From the NCBI RefSeq assembly GCF_900091525.1, contig NZ_FMCU01000011.1, forward strand, positions 124,001 through 188,000: a stretch of 64,000 nt of DNA. The letters are read 5' to 3'. The translations under genes were made by a program, and so were the position numbers. Position 1 is the first letter of the stretch, and every line of letters begins with the position of its first letter. Shown here one piece after another: positions 26,172 to 35,309 of the stretch. The stretch comes from Micromonospora matsumotoense. Lineage in GTDB: Bacteria; Actinomycetota; Actinomycetes; Mycobacteriales; Micromonosporaceae. The notes below the pieces were generated by a model, which saw nothing but the letters and a program-made list of their open reading frames with translations, did no database searches and was not told the origin of the DNA.

Positions 26172-27181
26172 CGGGCCGGGAGTTCAGGGAGGTCGACCAC
26201 GACCTGCTCGCCGACTATGTGGGCGGGGCACTGGACGGCACCCCGGAGCAGACCGTCGTCGCCCGCCTGGTCGCCGAGGACGCGGCCTGGGCCGACGCAC
26301 ACGCCACGCTGGCCCCCGCCATGGCCCGGGTACACGACGAGCTGACGGGTTGGGGTGCCGCCGCACCGGAGATGCCACTGGCCGTGCTGGAGCGGCTCAC
26401 CGCCGTGCTCGCCGGTGCCGGTCCGGCCACCACCGCGTCCACCGACGACGCCGAGGCAGCCGACCGCACCGACCGGCCCGCCGGGACAGGTGGCCCGGTG
26501 CCGGCGCAACCGGGCGGGCGGCGTACCCCCGGCGGTCGGTCCGGGGACGGCCGCGCCGATTCGTCGGGGCCCGGCCGACGGCGGCGCTGGGCACGGCTCG
26601 CCGGGCCGGTCGGCCTCGCCGCGGCGTCGTTGGCCGCGGTGGGATTCGGCGTGGCCCACCTGCTCGACGGCGCGGCCGCCCGGGACTCCGCCGCCTCGAC
26701 GATGGCCGGGCCGGCGCAGGACAGCGCGGAGAACGCCGGCCGGGGATTCCGGTTCACCGGTCAGACCCAACGCAGCGGCATCGACTGGTCCCCGGCGACA
26801 CTGAACGGTGCCTCGACCGCCCCACTGCCCCGCCCCGTCACCCCGCCGGGTTTCCAGCCCGGGAACGGGCCCGGCGTCACCACCCAGATCAGCCCCACCG
26901 CCCCCACTGCGGCCGAGAGCAAACGCCTGATGGCCCCCGGCGGGCTGGACCGGCTGACCGGCCGGGCGGCGCTCGACGCCTGTCTCGCCGACATCGCGGC
27001 CGAGCACAACCGGGGGCCGGTCGCCGTCGAGGTGGTCGACTACGCCACGTTCAACGGCCTGCCGGCGGTGGTGGTCCGCTTCACCGATCCCCGCGGTGGG
27101 CGGTGGGCGTGGGCGAGCGGTGCGGAGTGCGGTGTGCCGGGGTCCGGCGCGGACACCCGCTACCAGGCGCAGGTAGGGTGA
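26168..27181 (+). CDS. Putative anti-SigM membrane protein
   Basis: A 337-residue protein whose GTG start overlaps the sigM stop (GTGA) and follows CAGGAGGAGAC. The N-terminal 80 residues (DHDLLADYVGGALDGTPEQT) resemble the sigma-binding ASD of membrane anti-sigma factors. A disordered Pro/Arg-rich linker follows, one transmembrane helix (LAGPVGLAAASLAAVGFGVA), and an extracytoplasmic domain ending with Cys pairs (LDACLADIAAEHN, SGAECGVPGS). In the sigM-rsmA layout of actinomycetes it would hold SigM at the membrane. Direct binding is inferred. Confidence 0.78.
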   Translation: MTGREFREVDHDLLADYVGGALDGTPEQTVVARLVAEDAAWADAHATLAPAMARVHDELTGWGAAAPEMPLAVLERLTAVLAGAGPATTASTDDAEAADRTDRPAGTGGPVPAQPGGRRTPGGRSGDGRADSSGPGRRRRWARLAGPVGLAAASLAAVGFGVAHLLDGAAARDSAASTMAGPAQDSAENAGRGFRFTGQTQRSGIDWSPATLNGASTAPLPRPVTPPGFQPGNGPGVTTQISPTAPTAAESKRLMAPGGLDRLTGRAALDACLADIAAEHNRGPVAVEVVDYATFNGLPAVVVRFTDPRGGRWAWASGAECGVPGSGADTRYQAQVG

Positions 27182-27238
27182 GGGCCCGGTCACCGCTCGT
27201 CCCGCATCGCGTGACGTGACCCACCGGACGACCGGTCC

Positions 27239-27266
27239 GGGAATCCCCGGTTCGTACGATGACGTT
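27239..27266 (+). promoter_or_regulatory. Candidate ECF-sigma promoter of trxB
   Basis: GGGAAT at 27239-27244 and CGTT at 27263-27266 are spaced by 18 bp, the geometry and sequence of SigR/SigM-type ECF promoters that drive trxBA in actinomycetes. It lies 93 bp before the trxB start. Confidence 0.55.
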
Positions 27267-27358
27267 CTGCAAGTCAGCCGCCGACGTCATTGAACCGTCG
27301 GCGCTCGGATCGACGTCGGTGCGCCGCCGATGTCGTACACACACATCGGGAGACGGCA

Positions 27359-28309
27359 GTGGACGAGGTCCGCAACCTGATCATCATCGGCTCCGGGCCG
27401 GCCGGCTACACGGCGGCGGTCTACGCCGCACGCGCCAACCTGAAGCCACTCGTGATCGAGGGTGTGCAGTCCGGTGGTGCGTTGATGACCACGACCGAGG
27501 TGGAGAACTTCCCCGGTTTCGCCGACGGCATCCTCGGCCCCGAGCTGATGGACAACATGCGCAAGCAGGCCGAGCGGTTCGGGGCGGAGTTCCTGACCGA
27601 CGACGTCACCCGGGTCGAGCTGAAGGACACCGGCGACACCGGCTCCGGCGCGGTGAGCACCGTGTGGGTCGGGCAGACCGCCTACCGGGCCAAGGCCGTC
27701 ATCCTCTCCACCGGCTCGGCCTGGCGTCCGCTGGGCGTGCCGGGTGAGCAGAAATACCTGGGGCACGGCGTGTCGTCCTGCGCCACCTGTGACGGGTTCT
27801 TCTTCCGCAAACAGCACATCGTGGTGGTCGGCGGCGGTGACTCCGCGATGGAGGAGGCCAGCTTCCTCACCCGGTTCGCCGAGTCGGTCACCATCATCCA
27901 CCGGCGCGACTCGTTCCGGGCCAGCAAGATCATGGCCGACCGCGCGCTGGGCAACGACAAGATCAAGGTGGAGTGGAACAGCACCGTCGAGGAGGTGCTC
28001 GGCGACGACGGCAAGGTGACCGGCGTCCGGGTCCGCAACGTGCACACCGGCGACGTCAAGGTGCTCGACGTGACCGGTGTCTTCGTGGCGATCGGCCACG
28101 ACCCGCGCAGTGAGCTCTTCCGCGACCAGGTCGAGCTGGACGACGAGGGTTACGTGAAGGTGCAGGCACCGAGCACCCGGACCACCGTGCCCGGCGTCTT
28201 CGCCGCCGGTGACGTGGTCGACCACACCTACCGGCAGGCGATCACCGCCGCCGGTACGGGCTGCGCCGCCGCCCTCGACGCCGAGCGGTTCATCGCCACC
28301 CTGAGCTGA
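27359..28309 (+). CDS. trxB: Thioredoxin reductase
   Basis: A 316-residue flavoprotein that reduces thioredoxin with NADPH. It has the FAD motif LIIIGSGPAGYTAAVYAARA, the redox-active CATC pair (SSCATCDGFFF), the NADPH-binding GGGDSAMEEASFL and the C-terminal FAD motif VFAAGDVVDHTYRQAITAAG. The GTG at 27359 follows GGGAGACGG. trxA starts 38 bp downstream. A candidate stress-sigma promoter lies upstream. Confidence 0.97.
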   Translation: MDEVRNLIIIGSGPAGYTAAVYAARANLKPLVIEGVQSGGALMTTTEVENFPGFADGILGPELMDNMRKQAERFGAEFLTDDVTRVELKDTGDTGSGAVSTVWVGQTAYRAKAVILSTGSAWRPLGVPGEQKYLGHGVSSCATCDGFFFRKQHIVVVGGGDSAMEEASFLTRFAESVTIIHRRDSFRASKIMADRALGNDKIKVEWNSTVEEVLGDDGKVTGVRVRNVHTGDVKVLDVTGVFVAIGHDPRSELFRDQVELDDEGYVKVQAPSTRTTVPGVFAAGDVVDHTYRQAITAAGTGCAAALDAERFIATLS

Positions 28310-28346
28310 ACGCTCGCAACACAACAAACTGAGGAGGAGGGTCATA

Positions 28347-28670
28347 GTGGGAGCAACGAAGGTCGTCACCGACGCCAGCTTCACCGCCGACGTGCTGAAG
28401 TCCGACAAGCCGGTCCTGGTGGACTTCTGGGCCGAGTGGTGCGGGCCGTGCCGCAAGGTCTCGCCGCTGCTGGAGGAGATCGCGGGCGAGATGGCCGGCC
28501 AGGTCACCATCGTCAAGCTCAACATCGACGAGAACCCGGAGACCGCCCGCGCCTACCGGATCATGTCGGTGCCGACCCTCACCATCTTCAAGAACGGCGA
28601 GCCGGTGCAGTCGATCGCCGGTGCCAAGCCGAAGGGCGAACTGGTCCGGCTGATCGAGTCGGCGCTGTAA
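28347..28670 (+). CDS. trxA: Thioredoxin
   Basis: A 107-residue thioredoxin, the disulfide reductant fed by TrxB. The WCGPC active site lies in VDFWAEWCGPCRKVSP, with the cis-Pro loop SVPTLTIFKNGEP. Start GTG at 28347 after GAGGAGGAGGG. Ends at a strong terminator. Confidence 0.97.
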   Translation: MGATKVVTDASFTADVLKSDKPVLVDFWAEWCGPCRKVSPLLEEIAGEMAGQVTIVKLNIDENPETARAYRIMSVPTLTIFKNGEPVQSIAGAKPKGELVRLIESAL

Positions 28671-28682
28671 CACCGGCGTACC

Positions 28683-28720
28683 ACCGGAACCCCGTACCCC
28701 ACCGGGTGCGGGGTTCCGGT
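28683..28720 (+). terminator. trxBA terminator
   Basis: 12-bp perfect inverted repeat (28683-28694 with 28709-28720), 12 bp after the trxA stop; the 14-nt loop contains a further short stem. Confidence 0.85.
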
Positions 28721-28856
28721 CGTCCCGGCCGCTGACCTGCGCGAACCGTCGGTCGGACCGCACCGGTCACGGTACGCTCCGTAAGCGCTGGTCCGCCGGA
28801 CGCACAGCGTGGCCGGCGTTGAGGTGCCCGGCAGCCAACCTCCGAGGGGGTCCTGC

Positions 28857-30014
28857 GTGCGTCCGATCCGATCCGGTGACCGCGGCCCGGCAGTGACCGA
28901 GATCCGTGCGGTCCTGACCGGCCTGGACCTCCTCGCCGCCACCCCCGGCGACGAGTTCGACGTCGCCACCGAACGCGCCGTCCGGGCCTTCCAACAGTCC
29001 CGTGGGCTCAGCGCCGACGGCCGGGTCGGCGCGGAGACCTGGCGGGCCCTGGACGCCGCCCGCTGGCGGCTCGGCGCCCGCACCCTCTACCACGCGGTGC
29101 CCGACCCGCTCACCGGTGAGGACGTCCGGTCCCTGCAGGAACGACTGTTGGAGATGGGGTACGACGTCGGTGGCGCCGACGCCGTCTACGGCGTGCGCAC
29201 CTCCCGGGCGGTGGCCCAGTTCCAGCGCGAGGTCGGGCTGAAGCCCGACGGCTCCTGTGGCCCGTACACGATGGGCGCGCTGCGTCGGCTCGGCCGCAAG
29301 GTGGTCGGCGGACGCCCCCAGTGGCTGCGCGAGTCCGACGCGATCCGGCAGTCCGGCCCGACGCTGGTCGGGCGGACCGTGGTCATCGACCCGGGACACG
29401 GCGGCACCGACCCCGGCGTGGTGGTGCCCGACGGGGCGCTGCGCTGGACCGAGGCGGACCTGGTGCACGACCTGGCCAGCCGGCTGGAGGGACGGCTCGC
29501 CGCAGCCGGGGTACGGGTGCAGCTGACCCGTGGTCCCGCGCCCCGGGACTGCCTGCCGGACGTCGACCGGGCGGAGCTGGCGAATTCGCTCGGCGCCGAC
29601 GTGTTCATCTCACTGCACACCGACGGCCACCCCGGCCCGGCCGCCGACGGGGTCGCCACCTACCACTACGGCACCGACAACGGTGTCACCTCGGCCACCG
29701 GGGAACGGCTCGCCGGGCTGGTGCAGCGGGAGATCGTCGCGCGGACCGGGCTGCGGGACTGCCGTACCCACGCCAAGGCGTGGGACCTGCTGCGGCTGAC
29801 CAGGATGCCGGCCGTCCGGGTCGAGGTGGGCTACCTGACCTCCCCACAGGACCGGGCCCGGCTGGTCGACCCCCGGTTCCGGGACCGGGTCGTCGAGGCG
29901 ATCATGGCCGCCGTGCAGCGGATGTTCTTCCCGATCGAACGGGACGTGCCGACCGGCTCGATCGACGTGAGCACGCTGCGGGCGGTGGTGGCCGCCGGCG
30001 CCGTCCGCGACTGA
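28857..30014 (+). CDS. cwlM: CwlM-type N-acetylmuramoyl-L-alanine amidase homologue
   Basis: A 385-residue protein with two N-terminal peptidoglycan-binding repeats (GDRGPAVTEIRAVLTGLDLL; GEDVRSLQERLLEMGYDVGG) and a C-terminal Amidase_3 domain. The zinc ligands and catalytic Glu appear intact: VIDPGHGGTDPG, WTEADLVHDLA, ISLHTDGHP and VRVEVGYLTSP. There is no signal peptide, as in mycobacterial CwlM, a cytosolic regulator of MurA. Location after trxA matches cwlM. The start at GTG 28857 follows GAGGGGG. Whether it cuts peptidoglycan or only regulates cannot be told from sequence. Confidence 0.88.
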   Translation: MRPIRSGDRGPAVTEIRAVLTGLDLLAATPGDEFDVATERAVRAFQQSRGLSADGRVGAETWRALDAARWRLGARTLYHAVPDPLTGEDVRSLQERLLEMGYDVGGADAVYGVRTSRAVAQFQREVGLKPDGSCGPYTMGALRRLGRKVVGGRPQWLRESDAIRQSGPTLVGRTVVIDPGHGGTDPGVVVPDGALRWTEADLVHDLASRLEGRLAAAGVRVQLTRGPAPRDCLPDVDRAELANSLGADVFISLHTDGHPGPAADGVATYHYGTDNGVTSATGERLAGLVQREIVARTGLRDCRTHAKAWDLLRLTRMPAVRVEVGYLTSPQDRARLVDPRFRDRVVEAIMAAVQRMFFPIERDVPTGSIDVSTLRAVVAAGAVRD

Positions 30015-30017
30015 GCG

Positions 30018-30038
30018 GTCCCGCCCGACTGGCGGGAC
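30018..30038. terminator. Short hairpin between cwlM and GNAT gene
   Basis: 8-bp perfect inverted repeat (30018-30025 with 30031-30038, 5-nt loop) between convergent genes. Confidence 0.6.
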
Positions 30039-30065
30039 GGGTCGACCGGTGCGGCGCGGGGTGGT

Positions 30066-30734
30066 TCAGCCGGCGCTGGAGCGGGTCGCCGGGGCGGGGC
30101 GGACCGGGCGGAGCAGGCTCTCCGGGCTCATCGAGCCGAGCAGCTTCTCCAACGCGTACTCGACGTCGGACTTCCAGCTCAGCGCGGTGCGCAGCTCCAA
30201 CCGCAGGCGTGGGTAACGGGGATGCGGACGGACCGTCTTGAAGCCCACCGAGAGGAAGAAGTCGGTCGGGGCGACGCAGGCCCGGACGGTGTCGTCCGGC
30301 TCGTCACCGAACTTCGCGTCACCGAACGCCTCGATCGCCTTGATCCCCCGCTTGGTCAGATCCCGGGCGACGCCCTGCACCAGCATCCGGCCCAGCCCGC
30401 CGCCGGCGAAGGCGGGCACCACGCTGGCGGTCATCAGCAACGCGGCGTCCGCCGAGACCGGCGAGGTCGGAAAGGCCATCGAACGGGGCACGTAGGCCGG
30501 CGGCGCGTACAGCACGAAACCGGCGGGCATCCCGTCGACGTACGCCAACTTGCCGCAGGAACCCCACTCCAGCAGTGTCTGGGAGACCCACGCCTCCTTC
30601 TCCAGCCCCGGGTCACCGTTGGCACAGGCCCGCTCGGCGGAGACCGGGTCCAACTCCCAGTAGACGCACTGCCGGCACGGGCGAGGCAGGTCCTCCAGGG
30701 TGTCGAGGGTCAGACTGACCAGACGTCGCGACAT
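30066..30734 (-). CDS. GNAT family N-acetyltransferase
   Basis: A 222-residue protein with an acetyl-CoA-binding core typical of GNAT enzymes: MTASVVPAFAGGGLGRMLVQ then GVARDLTKRGIKAIEAFGD. The N-terminal part has a Cys pair (RPCRQCVYWELDPV) and a further Cys near residue 60, which could bind a metal. An ATG at 30734 (MSRRLVSLTLD) is chosen over an upstream one at 30905 whose extra residues are not protein-like. This gene is regularly found next to cwlM in actinomycetes. Substrate unknown. Confidence 0.82.
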   Translation of the reverse strand: MSRRLVSLTLDTLEDLPRPCRQCVYWELDPVSAERACANGDPGLEKEAWVSQTLLEWGSCGKLAYVDGMPAGFVLYAPPAYVPRSMAFPTSPVSADAALLMTASVVPAFAGGGLGRMLVQGVARDLTKRGIKAIEAFGDAKFGDEPDDTVRACVAPTDFFLSVGFKTVRPHPRYPRLRLELRTALSWKSDVEYALEKLLGSMSPESLLRPVRPAPATRSSAG

Positions 30735-31032
30735 CAGCGCATCCCCACACTCAGGCTCGGAGGCGAGACCAGCCCACAGCGGCAGCAGCACCGGCTGCAT
30801 CCCCGACGAGCGATCGTACGCCGACTGCCGACCGTACGGGAGGGGACGCGCGAATCGCCACCCGGGCCGGGGGACGGACGTCCGGGATGTGGACGGGGGC
30901 CACATCGTGACCGACGACCGGCCCGGCGGGGACTACGATCGACCGACCGGCGTCCCCGCGCCGCCATGGTCGTCGGCACCGCGGGTACCCCAGCGGGCGG
31001 GAGCCCGACCGACACCCGATCGAGGTGATGTC

Positions 31033-32340
31033 ATGACCGGCACGACGCTCGACGACTACACCGACCGGTACGCCCGGCGGGTCCGGGGCATGACCGCCTC
31101 GGAGATCCGGGCCCTCTTCGCGGTGGCCAGCCGGCCGGAGGTCGTCTCGCTCGCCGGTGGTGCACCATACATCGCCGCGTTGCCGCTCGACGCGGTCGGC
31201 GAGATGCTCGGCAAGCTCGGCAGCGAGCACGGCGTCACCACCCTCCAGTACGGCATCGGCCAGGGCACCCTGGAGCTGCGCGAACGGATCTGCGAGGTGA
31301 TGGCGCTCTCCGGCATCGACGCGTCCTGCGGCGCCTCCCCGGACGACGTGGTGGTCACCGTCGGCGGGCAGCAGGCGCTCGACCTGGTGGCCCGGCTCTT
31401 TCTCGACCCGGGTGACGTGGTGCTCGCCGAGGGCCCGACCTACGTCGGCGCACTCGGGGTGTTCCAGGCCGCCCAGGCGCAGGTCGTGCACGTGCCGATG
31501 GACGACGACGGGCTGATCCCGGAGGCCCTGGAGGTAGCGATCGCCGATCTCGCCCGCACCGGCCGGCGGGTGAAGTTCCTCTACACCATCCCCACCTACC
31601 AGAACCCGGCCGGCGTGACGCTGAGCGAGGAACGGCGGGAACGGGTGCTCGACATCTGCGAGCGGGCCGGCCTGCTGGTGGTCGAGGACGATCCGTACGG
31701 TCAGCTGGGTTTCGAGGGCGAGGCGCCCCGGCCGCTGCGGGCCCGCCGCCGCGACGGGGTGTTCTACCTGAGCACCTTCTCCAAGACCTTCGCCCCCGGG
31801 CTGCGGGTGGGTTGGATCCTCGCCCCGCACGCGGTACGCGACAAGCTGGTCATCGCCAGCGAGGCGCAGATCCTCTGCCCCAGCGGCTTCGCGCAGGCCG
31901 CCGTCACGACGTACCTGTCGACGATGCCGTGGCGCGAGCAGCTCAAGATCTACCGGGAGGTCTACCGGGAGCGGCGTGACGCGCTGCTCGGCGCGCTGCA
32001 CGACCTGATGCCCGAGGGCACCACCTGGACCAGGCCCACCGGTGGGCTCTTCGTCTGGGCCAGCCTGCCCGACGGGCTGGACGCCAAGGCGATGATGCCG
32101 CGTGCCATCGCCGCCCGGGTCGCCTACGTGCCGGGCACCGGTTTCTATGCCGACGGCACCGGCACCGGCAACATGCGGCTCAACTTCTCCTTCCCCACCC
32201 CGGAGCGGATCCGGGAGGGCGTACGCCGGCTGGCCCGGGTCATGGAGCAGGACCTCGCCATGCGTCAGGTCTTCGGCACCGTCGGCCCGACCGGTAGCCG
32301 ACGGGGTGGCGCGGACGCCCCCGGCCCTGACTTGGCATGA
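31033..32340 (+). CDS. PLP-dependent class I/II aminotransferase
   Basis: A 435-residue fold-type I aminotransferase. Evidence: the N-terminal SLAGGAPYIAALPLD, the GIGQGTLELRERI block, the PLP-stacking YVG and IPTYQNPAGVTLS, and the Schiff-base Lys in STFSKTFAPGLRVGW; Arg in MRLNFSFP binds the carboxylate. It resembles LysN/2-aminoadipate or ARO8-like transaminases, without the HTH of MocR proteins. RBS GAGGTGATG overlaps the start region. The ligase gene follows 8 bp after its stop; the pair is conserved in related genomes, suggesting an amino acid or D-amino acid role. Specificity unproven. Confidence 0.88.
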   Translation: MTGTTLDDYTDRYARRVRGMTASEIRALFAVASRPEVVSLAGGAPYIAALPLDAVGEMLGKLGSEHGVTTLQYGIGQGTLELRERICEVMALSGIDASCGASPDDVVVTVGGQQALDLVARLFLDPGDVVLAEGPTYVGALGVFQAAQAQVVHVPMDDDGLIPEALEVAIADLARTGRRVKFLYTIPTYQNPAGVTLSEERRERVLDICERAGLLVVEDDPYGQLGFEGEAPRPLRARRRDGVFYLSTFSKTFAPGLRVGWILAPHAVRDKLVIASEAQILCPSGFAQAAVTTYLSTMPWREQLKIYREVYRERRDALLGALHDLMPEGTTWTRPTGGLFVWASLPDGLDAKAMMPRAIAARVAYVPGTGFYADGTGTGNMRLNFSFPTPERIREGVRRLARVMEQDLAMRQVFGTVGPTGSRRGGADAPGPDLA

Positions 32341-32347
32341 TTCCCGC

Positions 32348-33373
32348 ATGGCTGCCATCCCCGCCGAGCGCTCCCTCGTGACCGATTCCGCCGCCGCAAC
32401 TCCTGCGGCCACCGGCTCTGCCGCCACCGAGCTGCACGTCCTGGTGCTGGCCGGCGGCCTGTCGTACGAGCGGGACGTCTCCCTGCGGTCCGGCCGGCGG
32501 GTCCTCGACGCGCTGCGCAGCGCCGGGGTGGAGGCGGAGCTGCGGGACGCCGACGTGGCGTTGCTGCCCGCGCTGGCCGCCGACCCGCCGGACGCCGTGG
32601 TGATCGCCCTGCACGGCGCCACCGGCGAGGACGGCTCGCTGCGCGGGGTGCTCGACCTGTGCGACGTCCCCTACGTCGGCTGCGACGCGCGGGCCGCCCG
32701 CCTCGCCTGGGACAAGCCGTCGGCCAAGGCGGTGCTACGGGAGAACGGCATCCCCACCCCCGACTGGGTGGCCCTGCCGCACGACCGGTTCTCCGAGCTG
32801 GGCGCGGTGGCGGTGCTCGACCGGATCGTGCAGCGGTTGGGGTTGCCGCTGATGGTCAAGCCGACGCAGGGCGGCTCGGGCCTCGGCGCCGCCGTGGTGC
32901 GGGATGCCGCCGCACTGCCGGCCGCCATGGTCGGTTGCTTCGCGTACGACTCGACGGCGCTGGTCGAGCGGTACGTGGCCGGGATGGACGTGGCGGTGTC
33001 GGTGCTCGACCTGGGCGACGGGCCGCAGGCGCTGCCGCCGGTGGAGATCGTGCCCCGCAACGGCGTGTACGACTACGCGGCCCGGTACACCGCCGGCCGG
33101 ACCACCTGGCACGCGCCGGCCCGCCTCGACCCGGCCGTGGCCGGTGCGGTGGCCGAGGTGGCGTTGGCCGCCCACAGCGCGCTCGGGCTGCGCGACCTCT
33201 CCCGCGTCGACCTGATCGTCGACGGGGACGGCCGACCCCACGTGCTGGAGGTCAACGTGTCGCCCGGCATGACGGAGACGTCGCTGCTGCCGTTGGCGAT
33301 CCAGGCTGCCGGGCTGGACTTCGGTCAGGTCCTCGGCACTCTGGTCGGCCAGGCCGCAGCCCGCCGCTCCTGA
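32348..33373 (+). CDS. D-alanine-D-alanine ligase family (ATP-grasp)
   Basis: A 341-residue ATP-grasp ligase. The N-terminal VLVLAGGLSYERDVSLRSGR and ALHGATGEDGSLRGVLDL, ATP-binding LPLMVKPTQGGSGLGAAVV and C-terminal metal block RVDLIVDGDGRP ... LEVNVSPGMTETSLLP are family signatures. Length is normal for Ddl but it is more divergent than the ddl that lies near thiL in actinomycetes, so this may be a second ligase with other substrates. The ATG at 32348 is 8 bp after the aminotransferase stop: one operon. Confidence 0.82.
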   Translation: MAAIPAERSLVTDSAAATPAATGSAATELHVLVLAGGLSYERDVSLRSGRRVLDALRSAGVEAELRDADVALLPALAADPPDAVVIALHGATGEDGSLRGVLDLCDVPYVGCDARAARLAWDKPSAKAVLRENGIPTPDWVALPHDRFSELGAVAVLDRIVQRLGLPLMVKPTQGGSGLGAAVVRDAAALPAAMVGCFAYDSTALVERYVAGMDVAVSVLDLGDGPQALPPVEIVPRNGVYDYAARYTAGRTTWHAPARLDPAVAGAVAEVALAAHSALGLRDLSRVDLIVDGDGRPHVLEVNVSPGMTETSLLPLAIQAAGLDFGQVLGTLVGQAAARRS

Positions 33374-33537
33374 TCCCTACGCACCACGTCTCCCTCGACC
33401 GGTCCGCCCGGCTCGATGCCCCGGCTTCCTTCCGGGACGGGTCGGTGCCGGCGCTTTTCCGCCCGGACAGGTGCTGCTGCTTCTGCCAGCTTGGTCGCCC
33501 GGAGCGAGCCGTGCTGGCTCGCACGGGGCGGCCCCCG

Positions 33538-34662
33538 TCAGCGCCGGTCGGGCTCCGACGCGACAGTTCCTTGGTCTCCGTCGTCGGTGCCCGCCCGGTT
33601 GTCGGCGCCGGCCGGGCCGTTGGCCCCGGTGCCCTCGGCATCCGCCCCCGCTTCGATGTCGCCGCTTCCCGACCCGGTGCCGGTCCGGTCGGACCTGTTG
33701 CCATCTGGGTCAGTCCCCGCGTCCGCGTCGGCGTTGGCCGTGCTGGCCGCGACCCCCGAATCGGTCCGGGCCGCCGCGTTGGTCCGGGGCGAGGCGGGTG
33801 CGGCGACGCTGTCGTTCTCGTCAGCACCGGCGGCACCGGTCCCGTTGATCCCGTCGTGCGGGGTGCCGTGGGATCCGAGGTCGAAGGAAGCACTGCCGGG
33901 CGCGTCGGGCGCGGCACCCTCCTCCGGCGCGATCCCGGTCGAGTGCTCCGCTGACGCGGTCTCGGTCTCCTCTGGTGCCGGCGGAGGAATTTCTTCCTCC
34001 GCCTCGATCACGGAGACGGCGTCCTCGGCCGCCGCCGCAGCGGCCTCGGCCGACGACTGCGCGGCGATGCTGGAGGGCGTCTGCCACTGAATGCGGGGCG
34101 GCTCGGCGAGGGGACGTCCACCGAACTCGGCCAGCCAGGCCGCGACGTGCGCCAGGTTTTCCCGCCACTGGGATTCGGAGATGGGCGGCAGGATCGAGTC
34201 CCAGAGCGACAGGAACGTGCCGCGCAACTGGAGCCGGCCGTACGGACGAGCCAGAAACCACATGTGCAGGTGGGCGGACCCGTCGCCCCATCGGTTCACA
34301 TGCACCCGGGCGACGCCGTCCAGCGAGCGGATGGCGCGTTCCAGGCGAACGGTCATCACCCCGAGTTCGGCAGCGAGCAGGTTGGGCAGGTCGCCCAGGT
34401 CGAGATGCGACCGCGATTCAAGGATCAGCACCATCGGCAGGCCGGTGGGTCGGTCCATGGCCCGCACCCGCCAACGCTCACCGACCCAGATGTACGCATC
34501 GTCGGGCGCGTTGCAGGCGATGCACTCCCGCAGTCCTTCGCCCTTGCGGGGAGGTTCGACCGCCACCGGTTCGTCGAGATGCTTGACGCGCAGCTCGCCT
34601 TCGAAGGGGAACGACGGCCACTGGGTGAAGTCCGGAACTGAGGAGGGAGGGGTGTCGTGCAC
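33538..34662 (-). CDS. HIT-like protein with acidic disordered tail
   Basis: A 374-residue protein. The N-terminal 200 residues resemble the HIT/GalT nucleotide-binding fold: a CIACNAPDDAYIW zinc-like motif and a HVNRWGDGSAHLHMW segment with a His-x-His near the end, followed by a large region with SESQWRENLAHVAAWLAEFG. The C-terminal 180 residues are Ala/Asp/Glu/Gly/Thr-rich and probably disordered. GTG at 34662 is chosen (AGGG 8 bases upstream) over an ATG at 34689. It is the last gene before the parS/DnaA-box desert. Function unknown. Confidence 0.68.
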   Translation of the reverse strand: MHDTPPSSVPDFTQWPSFPFEGELRVKHLDEPVAVEPPRKGEGLRECIACNAPDDAYIWVGERWRVRAMDRPTGLPMVLILESRSHLDLGDLPNLLAAELGVMTVRLERAIRSLDGVARVHVNRWGDGSAHLHMWFLARPYGRLQLRGTFLSLWDSILPPISESQWRENLAHVAAWLAEFGGRPLAEPPRIQWQTPSSIAAQSSAEAAAAAAEDAVSVIEAEEEIPPPAPEETETASAEHSTGIAPEEGAAPDAPGSASFDLGSHGTPHDGINGTGAAGADENDSVAAPASPRTNAAARTDSGVAASTANADADAGTDPDGNRSDRTGTGSGSGDIEAGADAEGTGANGPAGADNRAGTDDGDQGTVASEPDRR

Positions 34663-34780
34663 GACGCTGACCCTAACCGAGACCGGCACCGCTGTCCCTA
34701 CCCCGAACGCCGCTGATCATGACGGGAATTCGGCCGATCGGGGTGGCTGACATCCGCGCACAGAGGGGGCGGGAAGATAG

Positions 34781-34913
34781 TTGTCCACAGGCTGATGAGA
34801 TCACCACCACACCCCGTCATCCACAGGCTGGGGAGGGCTCTGACGCGCTGTTTCACGTGAAACGGGTCCTGCCTGTGGAAAACTTCTGTGGATAACTTTG
34901 GTGCTCGTCCACA
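34781..34913. promoter_or_regulatory. DnaA-box cluster next to a parS site
   Basis: Perfect boxes TTGTCCACA (34781-34789) and TGTGGATAA (34887-34895), plus one-mismatch boxes at 34817-34825 and 34905-34913 and a weaker one at 34874. A parS site lies in the middle (34849-34864). About 9 kb from dnaA. Confidence 0.7.
34849..34864. promoter_or_regulatory. parS site 1
   Basis: TGTTTCACGTGAAACG, one base from the consensus 16-mer bound by ParB. Confidence 0.95.
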
Positions 34914-35226
34914 GCACTGTTCACAGGGACAACGGGCCCGATTCTCTCAACGACCGAGGGGCTCCTCCGGCTGTCGGGAGGCCGGGACTTTTCCCTCGGA
35001 GCCCCGGTCTACACGAGCCGCCGTGAGGCCGGCGCGGCCCGTCCGCCCTGGCTGGATTCAAGAACCGCCAAGCTCGGCGGGCCACCCGCTGGGGGGCCTT
35101 CGTCGCTACCGCGGCCGCTGCCCACCAGGAGAACTGGCGCGGGTACTTGCTCAACGCGGACGCGGACGCCGGTGCTACGAGGTCGCTCGCGCGGCCTGGT
35201 TCCACGAGGTCGCTTTGAGTGCGCCT

Positions 35227-35242
35227 GGTTTCACGTGGAACC
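35227..35242. promoter_or_regulatory. parS-like site 2 (degenerate)
   Basis: GGTTTCACGTGGAACC; one arm base changed relative to the parS core, symmetric ends retained. Possibly weaker. Confidence 0.6.
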
Positions 35243-35293
35243 AGGGACTCCACCCGCCTACATGTCGTGAGGTTCCGCCTGGCGGGTGGCGCG

Positions 35294-35309
35294 GGTTTCA
35301 CGTGAAACC
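35294..35309. promoter_or_regulatory. parS site 3
   Basis: GGTTTCACGTGAAACC, perfect palindrome containing the full GTTTCACGTGAAAC core. Confidence 0.95.
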
